Assembly (NCBI RefSeq): GCF_000801105.2
Contig: NC_079511.1
Coordinates: forward strand, 23,955,792-24,019,791
Source of the DNA: Raphanus sativus
Lineage: Eukaryota > Streptophyta > Magnoliopsida > Brassicales > Brassicaceae
Direction: 5' to 3'
DNA length: 64,000 nt
Under the pieces are notes generated by a model. That model was not told the origin of the DNA and did not search any database. It saw only the letters and a program-made list of their open reading frames with translations. Shown here piece after piece: positions 53,882-64,000 of this stretch. The position numbers and the translations under genes were made by a program. Numbering within the stretch: the first letter of the stretch is position 1; each line of letters opens with the position of its first letter.

Positions 53882-54685
53882 GTAGAACAAGCAGGCGTTA
53901 TCTTAACATTTTTAACACAGTTTTTTATATCTAGTCATTGGTTCAGATACGATTTTATGAGTAGAAAATGAGCGAATGTGTTTGTACATGTCTGCTCCAA
54001 TACGCTGGAAACTAGCATTTTTTTTTCTTACTTTCAGAACTTGATGTAGTTCTTTCTGGATTAGCCATATTCGTCAAAAGTTATTGATTGTTCATTTGTA
54101 TGTTTTCTTATCCTTCATATGTAATACTTCCGACATTTTATATTTGCCTTTTCTTCCAGTGTTGACACTTGACATATCTGCTGGGTCTTATACTTTCAAA
54201 GTTTGTAATTTAGGGTGAGAATGCTTTTTTTAGTTTGATTCTGTTTCTTGGCAGCTAAAATCCTCACCAAACAAGGACTACCTTTGTGCTTTCAGGTAAC
54301 AAGTCTTTCCATTGGTTCATATTTATATGTAGCTGTAGTTAGTGAAGGAAACGTCTTATTTGATTTATTTTCTTTTCTGTGGTTCTGCCTATAATCTCTG
54401 GCAGCTAAACATCTCTTCTAATCTTAGAACGTAGCCATTCTCTTATCTTTTTTAGTGATTCATGTATGCTTGTGAGTTCTATCCACCTGCTTAACAGATC
54501 CCATTAGTCAGCACGAATAATATCTCTCTTTTTATCCTCACACAACAGGCTACAAATAGTTTAACAAGTTTGAGGAGAGTAGTAGTAGTAACATCTAGCA
54601 TATTGAAATATATGAAACTCTGGCATAAGGTTAGCAAGTACTATCTTCCACTCATGGAAATTGCATTGGGGAGCTGTATATGCTT
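53882..54685. other. 3' regions of converging TRO and ABCG13
   Basis: The two genes face each other with about 800 bp between stop codons. The sequence looks like 3' UTR and spacer, and nothing else is seen. Confidence 0.5.
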
Positions 54686-57600
54686 CTAATGCAGTGGAGA
54701 GTTAAGACCTTCTTGAGAAGAGAGTGCATGGTGAACATTGTGTCTCTTGGAAGGGAAAGGTGACATTCTCCTGAAAGAAGGCCTCTTCTGGATATGGCTG
54801 AGAGTTCTCTTTGTGTATAACATGTGAATCAACGGGAAAACCTTTTCTCGAAACTTGAGGATGGCGAAGAAGAGAAGCCTATACGCAACGAGAATCATCA
54901 TCACAACACCTAGATCCAACCACTTTGACTGTGCTGGATTTATCCCAAGAACTGTTTCAAGAATGAGCTCTCCTTTCATCTTTGGTACCAAAGGTAACGG
55001 AGAATCATACTCGATTCCTATCATCTCATTTTTGAATGCTCCCTGCAAGTTTTTCAGATGTGCTCATTTTGGATATATCTGTTTGCCATAGTAAAAGCTG
55101 AGAAAACCTGGCTAGTTACCTGTAGTGCCCATGCACCATAGTTTAGGTAAGACACTGGGTATCTCCAGAACACCATAGGCAATGCAGGGAACAGTCTGAA
55201 AAATCCAGCACTCAATATCATAACTCCCTGTGACATGAAAGAAATTGAGCAGTTTATCGATATGTACACAGAGGTGAGAGAGAGAGAGAGATGGGGAGGG
55301 TTCTTACAATGTAGCCAGCTCCTACAATGACTCCCATCAAGAAGTTAGGAACCATTGAAGCTATCATCATCATACAACTCTCCACGGTTGCAATGGCACT
55401 GATGAGGTCGAGACAGCTATAGAAAAAGTGAGAAGCTGAGGGTTGGAACTTCACCATGTAGTTGGTGATTGAGGTTGTTCCAAGGCACATGAGGATTATG
55501 AAAGGCAACGAGGAGAGGAAGTTAGACACATTGTATACTGCAACTCCATAGTGTCCATTGAGCCTTTCCCGAGAAAACACCTGTGTTTTAAGGACAAGAT
55601 GTTAAAACATAAAGACAGAGCTAGAGAGGTTTGGTGTTATGTTAGCTCTCTTTACCTTCATCTCTTCGATGAAAGATTGGAAACCTCCTATTGACATAAT
55701 CGTCATGAAACCTGCCATGAATCCTCCACAAGCTGCAGTATTCATCACATTTTTGTGGTTTCTACCTACGTTGAAGAAGACAGAACCGACGCAGATGGAT
55801 AACAGTATGTAGACACCAATCCGCATCCAGTAGTAGCCTAAGTCTCTACTCATGTTAATGAAAGATCGTTGAGTAAGCACTCTTAGCTGTTTCCACCAGC
55901 TTGTTTGACTCCCATTGTTCCTTTCAGTGACAAGTCCCTTCTGTTGCATCAGAGTTTAAGTTGTGCTTACAAGACTAGTTATGATTGTGTGTGTTAAAGA
56001 GGAAATGGCAAGTCATGAACTTACGATTGACGTTATTTCTTGAATTCTTGCTCGTGAAGCTAGTGCGTATTCTGAACACTTGAATTTTCTTACAAGGGTT
56101 GTCCTAATTTCTGCTGTTGGCATGTTATCCAAGGGGTCTAACGTGTTTGTTGTTTCTTGGTAAAGAGAGAAAGAAGAATCCTGCAGAAGCAGAAGATGTC
56201 ATAAGCTTGGTTGAGTGTATATTTTAAGCTCGCGAAACCAAAAACAAGAAAAAGAGCAGAAGAATAACTAACGTGGATTCTCCTAGATTCAACCAAAGTT
56301 GCTGTGATACCATCGAAGTCTGAATTTACACAGCGAAGGAAATGGTCAGATGGGTTCCGTCTGCTAGGACAAGGAAAGCCAGCTTCACCAAAGAACTACA
56401 AACACGAAGCAAACATCAACACAAGTGAACATGTTTTGGTATATACACCTACACCTGGTATTCTAAAAACCGGTTTATGCGACGCCTAGACACTAATATC
56501 CTCTATTAAACTACTATCTACGGATTATCAATTTTTGGAACATTGATCTTTAAGTAGTTAGTACCTTTGTTGCAAACTTTGCTTCTCCGAAGTAAACAGT
56601 TTCTCCTCCGGAGAGAAGTAGCAAGTCATCAAAGAGTGCAAAGACCTCACCACTCGGCTGATGAATAGAAGAAATCACGGTTTTGCCATTGCTAGCGATG
56701 CTTCTGAGGATCTGAACCACGAAGAAAGCCGAGGCACTGTCCAAACCACTTGTGGGCTCGTCTAGGAAGAGGAGTCTCGGTTTGGTTAAGACCTCAATTG
56801 CAATACTGAGCCGTTTCTTCTCTCCTCCGCTTATTCCACGCATATGCCAGTTTCCTATAGTCCTGTCTGAACATTCTTGTAGACCCATGTCAGTGATTGT
56901 AGCTTCCACGATGTCACTGATCTCTTTTCTACTTAGCTTTGATGGGAGCCTGAGATGAGCTGAGTAAGCTATGGATTCTCTCACTGTCAAAGTTCCTAGC
57001 AACACATCTTCTTGTGTCACGTAGGCCTGAGAGTTTCTCAATAATTTTTTTAAAAAAACATCTAATGATTTAGGGTTTGTGATATAAGAATTTAACTTGT
57101 GTTAAAAAGGATGAGATGTGCTTACAGAAGTACCAAAGTCGAGCCTTCTCTTCTTGCCATTGACAAGAACCTTGCCATTCATCACTACATTCCCTGCTAA
57201 TCTTCCTGTACTAGACACACAAGTAACTATTGTAATCAAAATCGACCTCTCTATAATTTTGGGATAAATTAGCCAAGTGTGTGCAAATAACCAAATGATA
57301 AACCTGTACCATTTTACTAATGCATATACTTGTACTTTAATTTTTGACAACTTCTTTGTACTATTATGCATGCATATATATGAGCATTGACAAAACTGTG
57401 TGCTATTTTCTCTAAATTCATGACATGAATAAAATAACATGTCATTTAAGTTAATAGCACGCTAATTATTAAAATATAAGGAAATGCATGTGTCCTTTAT
57501 CTGATTTAATCGTTTTCCCACAGACAGAAGGATTAATTGGAATAAGCTGTGAACACCCACTTTCATTCTTATAATCTTCTTTTCAAATATGTATGCTTTA

Positions 57601-59033
57601 ATTTTAAGAAATAAATCTACATTCCAAACATAAAGGAAATATGTTTTCTTTAGAAATCAGTTTTTCTAGAGCTATTTAGTGCTTTGAAAAATTCTACAGC
57701 AAAAAAAAAAAAAGATTGAAACCAAAGCTAAAAAGCTAAAATCTAAAATTTAGAGCAGAAAACATAAAACCACAGCTTCAACCAATTATACTCAGAAATA
57801 AGAATATAAACGTTCACCAACCATAAATTTTCCTAGTGGTTAAAACTCTTGTGATATAGTAGGAAGTCACAAATTCAATTCTAGTTGTATACTTTTTGGA
57901 TTGAACATCTTCTAAGTTGGTAGATACGATCTGACCAGTCACCAAACCGAGTTTATCTCCAAGGTTTGGAGTTTAACGGCTTACTAGGGACTCCAATTCG
58001 GTTTTGTTGTCTGAAACCATACCATTAACCGGATCATTGGCAACACTAAATTTTTGTGTCAGGTTGTTGGTATTTGGTAGTTGGTTAACATTTAAAATTA
58101 TTAGTTAATAAGAAATTTACTGCGGAATTTCTTAAAATGGTATTGTATGTAGCTATCATTTTTTTCAATATTAAATGTACGACACATGTAAATTTAATGA
58201 GGAACATGAAAATTGCAACTTTGTTTCACTTTTAATTAGTACTTTTATAATAGAACAAAGTTCGGTAGATGGAATTCATAAATATAAAGTTAGAAATACC
58301 TATATATGTATCATCGTGTATATGAAATTTATATATAAATATAGCATTGTTTTCAATATTCATAACTATATGTATATATGTTGAAATATCTCATAAATTG
58401 AAGGGGGTGGTCAAAGCTACAGAAGAGCTAAGAATAACTTCAATTAATGTTTTATAACTCTACATACATTGTTGCTTTCAGAGAGGGAAATTATGCTCTA
58501 TAAAAAAACCAAATATAGTATTGAATATCGCATCTAGTTGCATAAGAAATTTACATATTATAATTACGTACATAAGCTAATTTTTTAAAGAGAGAAAATC
58601 CAACTACATCAGAGAATTTTGTTCAAAAGACAAGGTTGCACATCAAAGATTGTCGTGTAATACTGTTAATATAGATAATAGTAAGATATCGAGTATAGCA
58701 CTTCACAAGTTAAGCTACACTTATACAGAAAATGCAGAATAAGCGACGAGCTATGCCTCACACGTGAGGGTGTTTCATGTGTGTGTGTGTGTGTGTTCGT
58801 GTAAGAGAAAGAGAGTGACCTGCTAAAGCATCAAGAAGTGTAGATTTGCCAGAACCAGAAGGACCCATGATGGCTAAGATCCTATTTGGCTCACCACTAC
58901 CATTCACTCCATTCAATAATCTCTTCGTCGGTCCTTGCCCGAAGTTTGGAATCACCACCGTAAGATCCTCCCACGTCAGGAACATCGCCGCCTTATCACC
59001 ACCGTGCTCCACCTCCTCAGGAGTAGTAGCCAT
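54686..59033 (-). CDS. ABCG13: ABCG13-like half-size ABC transporter (WBC subfamily)
   Basis: Nine minus-strand exons: 59033-58820, 57205-57126, 57026-56565, 56395-56273, 56180-56025, 55940-55656, 55580-55308, 55227-55120 and 55042-54686. All have GT/AG borders and an open frame, giving 685 residues (Arabidopsis about 678). The ATP-binding domain has Walker [10 protein letters not shown] (57-65), signature ISGGEKKR (163-170), Walker B LLFLDEP (183-189) with PTSGLDS, and the switch HQPSGE. A cytosolic linker (exons 4-5) precedes six predicted membrane helices in exons 6-9, including [20 protein letters not shown] and the large-loop stretch [20 protein letters not shown] half-transporters of this branch (ABCG11/12/13) export cuticle lipids at the epidermal plasma membrane; ABCG13 acts in flower cutin and petal formation. 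It follows TRAUCO as At1g51460 does. Intron 1 is unusually long (1.6 kb). Confidence 0.95.
57822..58080 (+). repeat. Possible decayed SINE in ABCG13 intron 1
   Basis: CCTAGTGGTTAAAAC resembles a box A and, about 45 bp later, ACAAATTCAATTCTAG resembles a worn box B. A non-AT-rich body with CCAAGGTTTGGAG text follows. There is no clear tail or target repeat. Confidence 0.35.
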
Positions 59034-59134
59034 ATAGATTGAAACTAACAGCTAGGTGGTTGCCGAATGTATGCTTAGGGTTTTTTGTGAGAAGAAGAGT
59101 GAAGCATGTGTAGAACTGTAGATGGTTATGATCT

Positions 59135-59152
59135 TATATATATATATATATT
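59135..59152 (-). promoter_or_regulatory. TATA-rich promoter element of ABCG13
   Basis: A run of TA repeats about 100-120 bp upstream of the ABCG13 ATG could serve as its TATA box. It is also a simple repeat, so support is modest. Confidence 0.4.
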
Positions 59153-59159
59153 AGAATTT

Positions 59160-60228
59160 TTTTTTTTGGTAAAATTATATATATATTAGAATTGGTGTTG
59201 TCTGATGAATGAATTTACAAAGGTGGCCCAATTTCTTTAAACCAATTGGAGTTAAACCGAAACTCTACCAAGAAATGATATGATTTGAAGAAGTGTTATA
59301 TTTTTTTTAAAGCCAAAATCGGTAAAATAATTATTACTAAATATAAATATCTCAACTATATGCAAATTACCTCTATGGGGGTTCCAAACAAAATACCTCA
59401 ACTATATGCATTTATAAATATTTATATTTTTAACATAACTAAATAAATATATATTTTATTAAGAAAATCTCAAAACCATGATAATTATAATATAATAATA
59501 ATAATAATAAAATAGTATGTATAATTTGATATAATTTTGAGAATTCTTGTGATAACCTTCCATCAATCATGCTATTAGCTTACATATTTTATAAATCAAA
59601 GAAATATAAACCATGCTAGATACAGAAAACTATTTTTTTTTGAGCAACGAAAACTATATTTAACAAATGCAAAGACATATTTTTTTATATATACTCTGTG
59701 TATTATATATGTACATCATCATTCATGCATAGACTGATGCATGTGACAGAATAATTGACGTTTGATGTTTATATTCATTTACTCGTTGGACCCATTAGAT
59801 ACCAGATAAGTCGAGATCTAAAGACATGCGAATGATATGAACTTATGCTTTTCGTTTCATGATTTTAGGAAATATAACACTTTAGTGTATATCACATACA
59901 TATATCACTCAAATTGCAATAATTTTCGTTTCTGACTAAAATCAGTTGAAAAAAGAAAAAAAATCGTTTCTGGCAATTTCAGTTATTTTATAAAACGTTG
60001 CTTTAAAAATTGGCAACAATTAATATATTGCAGATTCATAATGTATATATTCAATATTTCCTAACATATGTTAAGTTTTGAGTCAAAACTTTTGACTATA
60101 AGGTGGTACTTTTGAGTTTTGAATTGAAATTTCTGTGTAATAGTATCGTTTGAAACATGTGTTCGCGAGTACAATAAACGGCCGGTTGATTTTCTAAAAA
60201 AGATTAATCTTTCCGGGGAAATTCAAGA
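59160..60228. other. AT-rich region upstream of ABCG13
   Basis: No gene or clear element is seen. Confidence 0.4.
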
Positions 60229-60606
60229 GGGGAGTGTATTGAATATGAAATTTGAAGTGATTTGATTTTTAATGAGTTTTTTAGATGATTGCAGGAGAAT
60301 TAAAAAAATTTGAGAATTTTGTGTGATTTTTGTTAAAACACTCTAGAATCTCATCTAAAACAGTGGGATTTGTATTTTTATTTTTATAACTAAGGAATTC
60401 CCCTCAAACACTCTAGAAATACTTAAAGCACTCTAAAATCTTTAACTTAAATTTTGTTCAATAACAGTGGATTTCAGAGTGTTTTATAAAATGTCAAGTT
60501 CAATAACACTGGATTTTAAAGTGTTTTTTAAAATTTACGTTTAAATAACAGTGGATTTACCATTTTAATACAAATCACTTCAAACCCTTAGTTGAATACA
60601 CCCCCC
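60229..60606. mobile_element. MITE with about 35-bp inverted ends
   Basis: The left GGGGAGTGTATTGAATATGA and reverse-complemented right GGGGGGTGTATTCAACTAAG both continue to TTTGAAGTGATTTG. The interior has repeats of AACA(G/C)TGGATTT. Target repeats are unclear (TCAAGAG / TTAAGAG). This GGGGTGTATTCAA family is common in plants. Confidence 0.65.
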
Positions 60607-61565
60607 TTAAGAGATATTTGAAAGCCGGTTGATTTTCATTATCTTTTATAATTATTTGTTTACTTCAGAGTTGAATTCTAGATCTTTTATCTGTTTAAAT
60701 CATCATTTTATACTTTCGTTACAAGTAAATTTCTTATTTTATACCTCTTCACCAACAAAATTTATTCGTTCACATGTGTCAGCGATTTGTCATTCTTATA
60801 CGTTATGATCAGTACACTCTTAAACGCACATGCACTGCTTTATCTTAAACGACTTTGATATTTTCAGTTGCACCGTACAAAATGGTATTACCAGCCAATA
60901 TCATCTTAACCAAAATATACTTTTAGAAAAAAAAATACTTAATATTAACTCTTTTATTATACCCCGTTTTATCTCCGAAAAAAACTTTAAAGAGAGGCTG
61001 GCAAATAGTTCCCAAATGATACACTTCCTTGCCAAAGTATGTTGTCGATAAAAAATAGTATGTTATCGATATCCATTGTGCGTGTAAATGTATATTGTAA
61101 AACAGCATGCGACTTGTTTAGCAAAAAAAAAAACAGCATGCGACTAGTTTAGTATTGGTATTTACCTATTATTCCTGATTTTTTCTGGGTTTATTTAATG
61201 ATTAACACGGTCTTGCTCACAAATTATATAACAATCATTATAATTTTGTTGTTATATTAGGACGAAGGGTCCCTAGAATGAATGCAAATATCGTACTTTA
61301 AATTGTCCTTGTGTAAATTGTAGAAAATATTATACTAAATACATAAACGTGAGCACATATTCGATAAAGAGAACATTTATATTTTGGAGCATTTAAAATT
61401 TATTCAAATCACTTAAATTAATGGATTTAAAAAAATAAATAATGGATTTTATGCTAAACCGTTACAAATGCTTTCATGAAGTCGCTTATCCGATATTTCT
61501 CATATGGATTCAATCGGTTTCTCAATTTTTTTTCTAATAAATGTTTCTCAGTTCCTTTTTCCTCA
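60607..61565. other. AT-rich intergenic DNA
   Basis: No gene is supported; short frames on both strands lack motifs. Confidence 0.4.
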
Positions 61566-61573
61566 GTTTTGTC

Positions 61574-62165
61574 TAGGGGTGGGCAAAATATCCGTAAATT
61601 TTGATTCGATCCGTTATCCGTTTCGATTCGATCCAAAAAATCTGAATATCCGTAACTTAACGAATCGAAACAAATACTAAAATCTGATATCCGTCAAAGA
61701 TGAAGCAAATCACAAATACTAATATTTTTAGAAACGGATTCCGATCCGATCTGTTATATATATATATATATGTATACATGTTTATAAAATTATATAATAT
61801 ATACTTTTATATCTCTAAATAAGTTTTATAATGTTTTTATTTACGGTTGTTCAAAAAAATGTTTTTATTCACTAAATTAATTATTTACTTATTAAAATTT
61901 TTGAAAGTATGTAATTAAAAAAATGAAATATTATTATTTTATTTCAGATTTTTTTTCTCTTTTATTATTTATTTTTAATTTTTTATTATTTTTTACGGAT
62001 CAAATCGGATATCCCGCAAAAATTCGGATATTCGCGGATATCCGGAACACCGGATATCCGAAGAGTTACGGATCTGATCGAATCGAAAAATCAAATATTC
62101 GTAGAAAACATATCGGATCACGGATATCCTTAAAACTCCGGATATCCGCTCCGTGCCCACCCCTA
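61574..62165. mobile_element. Non-autonomous hAT-type element
   Basis: The terminal repeats TAGGGGTGGGCA are perfect at both ends. The flanking 8-bp repeat is nearly perfect: GTTTTGTC (61566-61573) and GTCTTGTC (62166-62173). Subterminal regions carry many GGATATCCG / CGGATATCC motifs, likely transposase-binding words. No coding. Confidence 0.85.
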
Positions 62166-62173
62166 GTCTTGTC

Positions 62174-63137
62174 AATGAGCCTTGCAAGTTTTATCGGTGG
62201 TAAAAGTTTTTGTCACAGTTTCTCATGTTTCTTTCCTTCCGTGCTTAATAAACTACACATTGAAATACCTACATCATAATATAGTTTTTTTTTTGCATCA
62301 AAAGATCATTCTATTACTTAAATTTGAGGTAGTCTGAATAATTAGACCGGAATAGAACAACCAAAATAACATAACAATCTATGAAAGGTATGAACATTCC
62401 TAGCTAATATCATGATATAGTTTAGGAGTTGAGTGTAGTATCGAAGATAAGATATTAACTTTTGACAATCTAGGGATACATAGCCAGATGGTTACGTAAT
62501 TGTATTTAACCATATCTTTCATATCATACTATGTTACATTACTAACACGTTTGAATCTTCTCTTAAATTGCACCAACAAGAATTCATTACTGCTGTAACC
62601 TAATCAAGTTGGTAGCTATAAACTTATTAAATGATTTCTTCCTTCTTGCCCTTGTCATAATTATAACCACTTAGCTTTCATCGTCCATTAATGCTATTGT
62701 AAATCAAAGTCACTATTGAAAGAAAAGAAGTACTATACAACTCGAGGAAACAAAGAATGTTTGAACGGGTCTAGCTGAATGACGTCGAACCATTTTACAG
62801 TTTGAGTAACATGAACCAATTTTACTGTTTGCTTCCGCAAGAGAGACATTTGTCGAAGAGGATATGTATGTGTATATTCTTGAAAACTTGTGTCGGGAAC
62901 CAAACTGTTACTGAACCAAGTGACCGATGAAGATATATCCATTGATGTTATGTTGATGAAAAAAGTGAACTGAGCACAATGAGAGTAGAATTGGTAGGAT
63001 GATTTTTTTTTCGAAATGGTTCATGATGATATAATTAAACTATGATTAGTGAATTGCTAGGATGAATTTTCAGCTGTCTATATATTTTTTTTTATAATCT
63101 ATAATAAAATAATAGTAAATCAGTATATTAATTTATA
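62174..63137. other. Intergenic DNA, nothing recognised
   Basis: No gene, RNA or repeat that I can support. Confidence 0.4.
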
Positions 63138-63387
63138 CTCCCTCCCTTCCACAATATTATTTTTTTTTTTACAATTTTCACAAATCTTAAGAAATAATTA
63201 CAAACGCAATAAATATCTTGATTTATTAAAAACAACTTCCAGTAACTTTAAAACAATAGTTTTAATTAAAAGAAAATTTAACAATTTGTTATTTTAACTT
63301 ATTAAATATGCATAGAAAACTTGAAAAAATTATCTTTGTGAAACAAATTGTTTTCTCAAAACATTTATCTTTGTGGAATAGAAGGAG
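63138..63387. mobile_element. Stowaway-type MITE
   Basis: The left end CTCCCTCCCTTCCACAATAT and reverse-complemented right end CTCCTTCTATTCCACAAAGA are flanked by TA on both sides. 250 bp, no coding. Confidence 0.8.
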
Positions 63388-64000
63388 TACATAATAATAT
63401 ATTTTCATTATTTTGAAATTTCATGTCTATCAAAAGTTGATTAAGCTAATTAAATCACTAATAACTAATAGTGGGGTTCGTGATTTAATGGTTTGTCTTT
63501 TGTTTTAACTTTTTTTGTTAAACAATTCTTAGCCACGTTGATCTCCATAGTTTGTCAGTTTTACAAAAACAAACTATTTATATTAGTAAATAATAAAGTT
63601 CTATAAAAAAATCAAGGACGGAAAATGGGGTGTCCAAGTCAGCTTCATTTGGTCATGACTCATGAGATATGGAATAACAAAGAGATAATTGAAAGTAAAC
63701 ATTCTGTACTATATCTATACATATATAACCTTCGTTCCATTTATTACATCTCAACTATAAAACTACCTAACTCTGACACATTTATTTAATTCAACTATTT
63801 TGTAAAAAAAATTTCTACCTCCTAGACCATATTTATCTTGAACCTAAAAACTAAATTGTACCGAACCAAAAAATTAGAATTCAAATCGAATTAAATTTTA
63901 TAAATATCACGGAACCAAAAAATCAAATTTTACAAAAAGCCAAATAGGTATCCAAAATTTTAAAATAAAATTTATTTATTTAGTTTTAATTATTCAAAAT
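63388..64000. other. AT-rich end of window
   Basis: No gene. From about 63850 the text has repeated ACCGAACCAAAAA / GGAACCAAAAAATC words that look like the edge of another repeat continuing past the window. Confidence 0.4.

Overview
The window is nuclear DNA of a dicot from the mustard family (Brassicaceae). It is AT-rich, with spliceosomal introns, chloroplast and mitochondrial targeting peptides, and many plant-type transposons. From memory of the Arabidopsis thaliana map, the host genes follow one stretch of chromosome 1, about At1g51355 to At1g51460, in the same order: a SIAMESE-related CDK inhibitor (SMR9-like), NFU5, a photosystem II 5-kDa protein, a coiled-coil protein (At1g51405-like), a broken reductase (At1g51410-like), phospholipase A1-Igamma2 (At1g51440-like), TRAUCO/Ash2-like (At1g51450) and ABCG13 (At1g51460). 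Several genes I expect in that Arabidopsis interval (F-box, eIF4A-like, sucrose-phosphatase) are not seen. This would fit gene loss after polyploidy, but it is inference.

Layout. 1-6410: nested DNA transposons. These are a complete hAT element (8-bp target duplication), Helitron ends, and a 2.6-kb PIF/Harbinger element carrying a GRF zinc-finger gene, a truncated SANT-type gene and a transposase remnant. It ends about 190 bp before the SMR9 TATA box. 6654-7004: SMR9. 7005-19850: a repeat sea of Stowaway and Harbinger MITEs, Helitrons, a tRNA-derived SINE and two large foldback elements. 19853-22218: NFU5 and the PSII 5-kDa gene, converging. 22540-27135: a full-length Ty1/copia retrotransposon with 118-bp LTRs, inserted upstream of the PSII gene. 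28240-30123: the coiled-coil gene. 32072-37615: a 5.5-kb Pack-MULE-like element with a 9-bp target duplication. It holds captured fragments of a TIR1-type auxin receptor and a NAT10-type RNA acetyltransferase, plus two satellite-like arrays. 39939-40341: a small membrane-protein gene. 40382-45180: a second copia element with LTRs that look identical (very recent). 45310-45660: a reductase pseudogene. 48192-49751: PLA1-Igamma2. 51141-51981: two abutting Harbinger MITEs. 52262-53881: TRAUCO. 54686-59033: ABCG13 on the minus strand. 60229-63387: three more MITEs.

The host genes do not form one pathway. They are conserved neighbours separated by transposons. The main points of interest are the multi-gene-capturing MULE with internal tandem arrays, the chimeric Harbinger element, the identical-LTR copia insertion, and repeated Harbinger insertion just upstream of genes. 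All boundaries were read by eye. Family names rest on remembered motifs, and no database search was run.
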